DNA of 8,181 bases, taken from positions 1 through 8,181 of the forward strand of contig DATKDU010000267.1 in NCBI GenBank assembly GCA_035512595.1, written 5' to 3'. Positions 5,494 through 8,181 of this stretch are shown here, piece by piece; positions within the stretch are counted from its first letter, which is position 1; every line of letters begins with the position of its first letter. The DNA is from DATKDU01 sp035512595 (GTDB taxonomy: Bacteria > Planctomycetota > Planctomycetia > Pirellulales > Pirellulaceae). A program made the position numbers and the translations under genes. The notes below the pieces were generated by a model. That model had not been told where the DNA came from and made no database searches. It saw only the letters and a program-made list of their open reading frames with translations.

Positions 5494-8181
5494 ATGACTC
5501 CCACGGCCCTAGCACGCGCGCGGCTGCTTTGCACGTTGGCGGCCGTCTATGGCTTGCTGGCGGCCGTTTCCTGGGCAGAAGATGCAGCTACCCCGGAGCA
5601 GGAGCAGTTCTTCGAATCGCAGGTTCGCCCTGTGCTGGCAGCCAAGTGTCTCGAATGCCACGGCGATAAAAAACAGGAATCCGGCCTGCGGCTCGACTCG
5701 CGGGCCACGGCCATCAAAGGGGGCGACAGCGGCAGTCCCGCCGTCATCCCCGGCAAGCCCGACGAGAGCCTGCTCATCGCCGCGGTGAAACACACGGGCG
5801 ACTATCAAATGCCGCCGACCGGGAAGCTCAGCGACGAGCAGATCGCGGCACTGTCGAAGTGGGTCGAGATGGGTTCGCCGTGGCCGAAGTCGGCGGAAAC
5901 GGTGGCCGGGTTGTCCGCTGCGGAGCGGATTGACGAGCATCGCCGGAATCACTGGGCGCTGAAGCCCGTCGCGCGGCCGGCGATTCCAGAAAGTAGGACG
6001 GGCTTCCTAGCCCGTCCTCACGAGGTCGGAGGTCAGAGGTCAGAGGTCGGCAACGCGATCGACGCGTTCATTCTCCAGAAGCTGGCCGAGAAGCAACTAT
6101 CACCGTCCCCCCAGGCCGATCGGCGAACGCTGCTGCGGAGAGTCAACTTCGATCTGGTCGGACTCCCGCCGACGGCGGACGAGGTGGACGCCTTGGTGGC
6201 CGATGAATCACCCGACGCCTACGAACGGCGCGTCGATCGGCTCCTCGCCTCGCCGCGGCATGGCGAGCGGTGGGGCCGGCATTGGCTCGACCTGGCCCGC
6301 TACGGCGACACGAAGGGTTACGCCTTCATGCAGGAGCGGCGGTATCCCTATGCGTACACCTATCGCGATTATGTCGTCGCGGCGCTGAATGCCGACAAGC
6401 CGTACGACCAATTCGTCACCGAGCAGCTCGCGGCGGACAAGCTGCCCCTGGGCGAGGATAAGACGCCGCTGGCGGCAATGGGCTTCCTCACGACCGGCCG
6501 CAAGTTCAACGACGTCCACAACGACATCGACGACCAGATCGACGTCGTCAGCCGCGGCCTCTTGGGGCTGACCGTCGCTTGCGCCCGCTGCCACGACCAC
6601 AAATACGACGCGATCCCGACCGAAGACTACTACTCGCTCCACGGCGTCTTTTCCAGCAGCAAAATGCCCGAGGAGCTGCCGCTGATCGGTTCCCCGCGCG
6701 ACGGAGACGAGTACCGCAAGTTCGAGGCGGAGCTGGCGAAGCGGCAGGAAGAGCTGACGCAGTTCGACGCGCAGAAGCACGGCGAGATTCTGGAGCAGGT
6801 GCGGCAGCAGGCGGGCGATTATATGGCTTTGTCGCTGGCCGGCCGCGAGCGGAACTCGCCCCTGCTGCGAGCGATTACCTTTCTCAAGGTGAACCTCGGC
6901 GACGTGCGGCGGCGGCTGGTCGAGCGGTGGCGGGATTACCTTGGCCGCGAAGCCAAGCCGGAGCACGCGACGCTTGGGCCGTGGGCGGAACTTTCGCCAA
7001 TCGAGGGAGATGGCTTTGCCGACAAGGCGAAGAATGCGATCGCGGAATTCGCGGCACGCCCTGACGGCACCAGTCCTCAACAGGCGAATCCACACATCAA
7101 AGCCGCCTTTGCCGCGGAGATGCCCGCCAATCGCTTCGAGGTCGCACGAATCTACGGTCAGGTCTTTTCCGAAGCGTATGCCAAATGGAAAGCCGCCGGC
7201 GCGAATGACGAAGCACTGAGCAAGCTCACCCCCGAATGGCGGCAGCTCGCAGAAATCCTGCTGGGACCCGGTTCGCCGACCGACATCTCCCGCGAGCAGA
7301 TCGGCGACTTTGTCACCCGCGACGAGCGGCAGAAGCGACGAGAAATCCAGAAGAAGATCGACTCGTTCACCGCCAATTCGCCCGTGGCGCCGCCGCGGGC
7401 CATGATCCTGGTGGATAATCCGCAGCCCGCGCAGCCGGTCGTCTTCATTCGCGGCAATCCGGCCCGCCCGGGCGAGCAAGTGCCGCGGCAAATGCCGGCG
7501 GTTGTCAGCGGCGAGCAGCGCCCGCCGTTTGCCGATGGCGGCCGGCTCGCGCTCGCGCAATCGATCGTATCGCCAGACAACCCGCTCACGCGGCGGGTGA
7601 TCGTGAATCGCATCTGGATGCACCATTTCGGCGAGCCGCTGGTGCTCTCGCCGAGCGACTTCGGCATTCGCACCGCGCCCCCGACGCACCCGGAGCTGCT
7701 CGACCATCTCGCCACGCGGCTGCTGGATAGCGGCTGGTCGCTGAAGGACCTGCACCGGCGGATGGTCAATTCCAGCACTTACCGACAGGGCAGCGGCGGG
7801 GGTTCAGAGTTCAGGGTTCAGGGTTCAGGAGGCGGAGGTCAGAGATCCGAGGTCGGAGGTGAGGATACAAATCCGCAATCCGCAATCCGCAATCCGCAAT
7901 CGATTGATCCCGAGAACCGCCTGCTGTGGCGGATGAACCGCCGCCGGCTGGAGCTGGAGGCAATGCGCGACTCGCTGCTGTTCGTCAGCGGCGAGCTCGA
8001 CTCGACCATCAGCGGCCGCGCGGTCGAGATGACCAAGACTCCGTTCTCGCGCCGCCGCGCGGTCTACGGTTTCATCGACCGCCAGGACCTGCCGAACTTC
8101 TATCGCGTGTTCGACATCGCCAGCCCCGACCAGAGCAGCCCCCGCCGGCCGCAGACGACCGTGCCGCAGCAGGCGCTGTTC
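5494..8181 (+). CDS. PSCyt1-DUF1549-DUF1553 planctomycete cytochrome protein, C-terminus beyond the window
   Basis: The frame stays open from ATG 5494 to the right edge, 896 codons. Residues 1-28 form a signal peptide ending VSWA-ED. The Planctomycete-type cytochrome c domain (about 35-130) has a haem motif CLECH at 52-56 and MPP at 106-108 as the likely Met ligand. DUF1549 (about 187-400) includes LLRRVNFDLVGLPPT and RWGRHWLDLARYGDTKGY. A second CxxCH (CARCHDHK, 363-370) lies in this domain. A helical, charged region with coiled-coil character covers about 400-600, and DUF1553 starts near 683 with NPLTRRVIVNRIWMHHFG and continues through NRLLWRMNRRRLELEAMRDSLL. These large exported proteins are abundant in Planctomycetes, often beside a DUF1501 gene; their reaction is not established, and redox or polysaccharide-related roles are only suggested. 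Two low-complexity in-frame insertions (about residues 167-186 and 769-802) come from short repeats. No Shine-Dalgarno site is seen. Confidence 0.93.
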   Translation, partial: MTPTALARARLLCTLAAVYGLLAAVSWAEDAATPEQEQFFESQVRPVLAAKCLECHGDKKQESGLRLDSRATAIKGGDSGSPAVIPGKPDESLLIAAVKHTGDYQMPPTGKLSDEQIAALSKWVEMGSPWPKSAETVAGLSAAERIDEHRRNHWALKPVARPAIPESRTGFLARPHEVGGQRSEVGNAIDAFILQKLAEKQLSPSPQADRRTLLRRVNFDLVGLPPTADEVDALVADESPDAYERRVDRLLASPRHGERWGRHWLDLARYGDTKGYAFMQERRYPYAYTYRDYVVAALNADKPYDQFVTEQLAADKLPLGEDKTPLAAMGFLTTGRKFNDVHNDIDDQIDVVSRGLLGLTVACARCHDHKYDAIPTEDYYSLHGVFSSSKMPEELPLIGSPRDGDEYRKFEAELAKRQEELTQFDAQKHGEILEQVRQQAGDYMALSLAGRERNSPLLRAITFLKVNLGDVRRRLVERWRDYLGREAKPEHATLGPWAELSPIEGDGFADKAKNAIAEFAARPDGTSPQQANPHIKAAFAAEMPANRFEVARIYGQVFSEAYAKWKAAGANDEALSKLTPEWRQLAEILLGPGSPTDISREQIGDFVTRDERQKRREIQKKIDSFTANSPVAPPRAMILVDNPQPAQPVVFIRGNPARPGEQVPRQMPAVVSGEQRPPFADGGRLALAQSIVSPDNPLTRRVIVNRIWMHHFGEPLVLSPSDFGIRTAPPTHPELLDHLATRLLDSGWSLKDLHRRMVNSSTYRQGSGGGSEFRVQGSGGGGQRSEVGGEDTNPQSAIRNPQSIDPENRLLWRMNRRRLELEAMRDSLLFVSGELDSTISGRAVEMTKTPFSRRRAVYGFIDRQDLPNFYRVFDIASPDQSSPRRPQTTVPQQALF
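5995..6018. repeat. 10-bp perfect hairpin inside the PSCyt1 gene
   Basis: AGGACGGGCT at 5995-6004 pairs exactly with AGCCCGTCCT at 6009-6018 around a 4-nt loop. It is translated as part of the linker between the cytochrome and DUF1549 domains (RTGFLARP) and sits 2 nt before the 7-bp array at 6021, so the two appear to form one composite insertion. Confidence 0.85.
6021..6050 (+). repeat. Four-copy 7-bp tandem array (NGAGGTC) inside the PSCyt1 gene
   Basis: Units are cgaggtc, ggaggtc, agaggtc, agaggtc at 6021-6048, followed by GG. The array is translated in the linker before DUF1549 as EVGGQRSEVG. The last 23 nt (6028-6050) match 7834-7856 later in the same gene with two differences and in the same codon phase. 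Confidence 0.9.
7801..7897 (+). repeat. Three successive four-copy 7-bp arrays inside the DUF1553 region
   Basis: Three tandem arrays lie end to end. GGTTCAG x4 is at 7801-7828, the second unit reading agttcag. NGAGGTC x4 is at 7834-7861 (ggaggtc, agagatc, cgaggtc, ggaggtg). AATCCGC x4, perfect, is at 7870-7897. The stretch is translated without a stop as a Gly/Ser/Gln/Arg/Asn-rich linker, including GGQRSEVG and NPQSAIRNPQS, between VNSSTYRQ and DPENRLLWRMNRRR. Those two blocks are normally separated by a much shorter linker in this family as I recall it, so most of the segment looks inserted. Confidence 0.92.

Noticed and set aside
6208..7755. 515-codon open frame on the minus strand opposite the PSCyt1 gene
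   Set aside because: Plus-strand translation has clear DUF1549 and DUF1553 blocks; the antisense product is low-complexity and is a codon-bias shadow.
7870..7897. AATCCGC array as a CRISPR or an origin iteron cluster
   Set aside because: The units are only 7 bp with no spacers, lie in coding sequence, and no cas or replication initiator gene is nearby.
5995..7897. PSCyt1 gene as a pseudogene broken by repeat insertions
   Set aside because: The reading frame is intact across both insertions and all flanking domain motifs remain in the same frame to the window edge.

Overview
The window looks like chromosomal DNA from a planctomycete, most likely of the Pirellulales type. The reasons are the high GC, coding on both strands, Shine-Dalgarno sites at only some genes, and a protein combining a Planctomycete-type cytochrome c domain (PSCyt1), DUF1549 and DUF1553, an architecture typical of Planctomycetes and a few relatives. 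Genus assignment is not possible from the sequence alone.

Layout, left to right. (1) 1-266, minus: N-terminal 88 codons of a NIF3-family dinuclear-metal protein, running off the left edge. (2) 265-2409, plus: a secreted alpha/beta-hydrolase with a complete Ser-Asp-His triad, divergent from NIF3; its N-terminal coding region contains a perfect 23-bp inverted repeat. (3) 2411-2573: an imperfect palindromic element with 32-bp arms that almost fills the convergent gap. (4) 2591-4249, minus: an exported TPR-repeat protein. (5) 4440-5183, minus: an OmpR/PhoB-type response regulator with no kinase in view, whose stop codon lies inside another inverted repeat. (6) 5184-5493: a 310-nt divergent intergenic region carrying a hairpin built of 7-bp repeats. 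(7) 5494-8181, plus: a PSCyt1/DUF1549/DUF1553 protein, open to the right edge (896 codons seen).

The genes show no obvious shared pathway. Three of the five carry export signals, which fits an envelope or periplasmic emphasis. The response regulator could control the divergent PSCyt1 gene, but this is only inferred from position.

I see no defence system, transposase, CRISPR array, tRNA or rRNA. The distinctive feature is the density of small repeats: every gap of more than about 100 nt holds a palindromic or tandem element, and several elements lie inside coding sequence. Five short tandem arrays share a 7-bp period and about four copies each, with unrelated or weakly related unit sequences: ATGACCA, its inverted partner TGGTCAT, NGAGGTC (two loci), GGTTCAG and AATCCGC. 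Two insertions lie in frame inside the PSCyt1/DUF1549/DUF1553 gene, and both add the peptide GGQRSEVG. This family of 7-bp repeats is the observation most worth following up.
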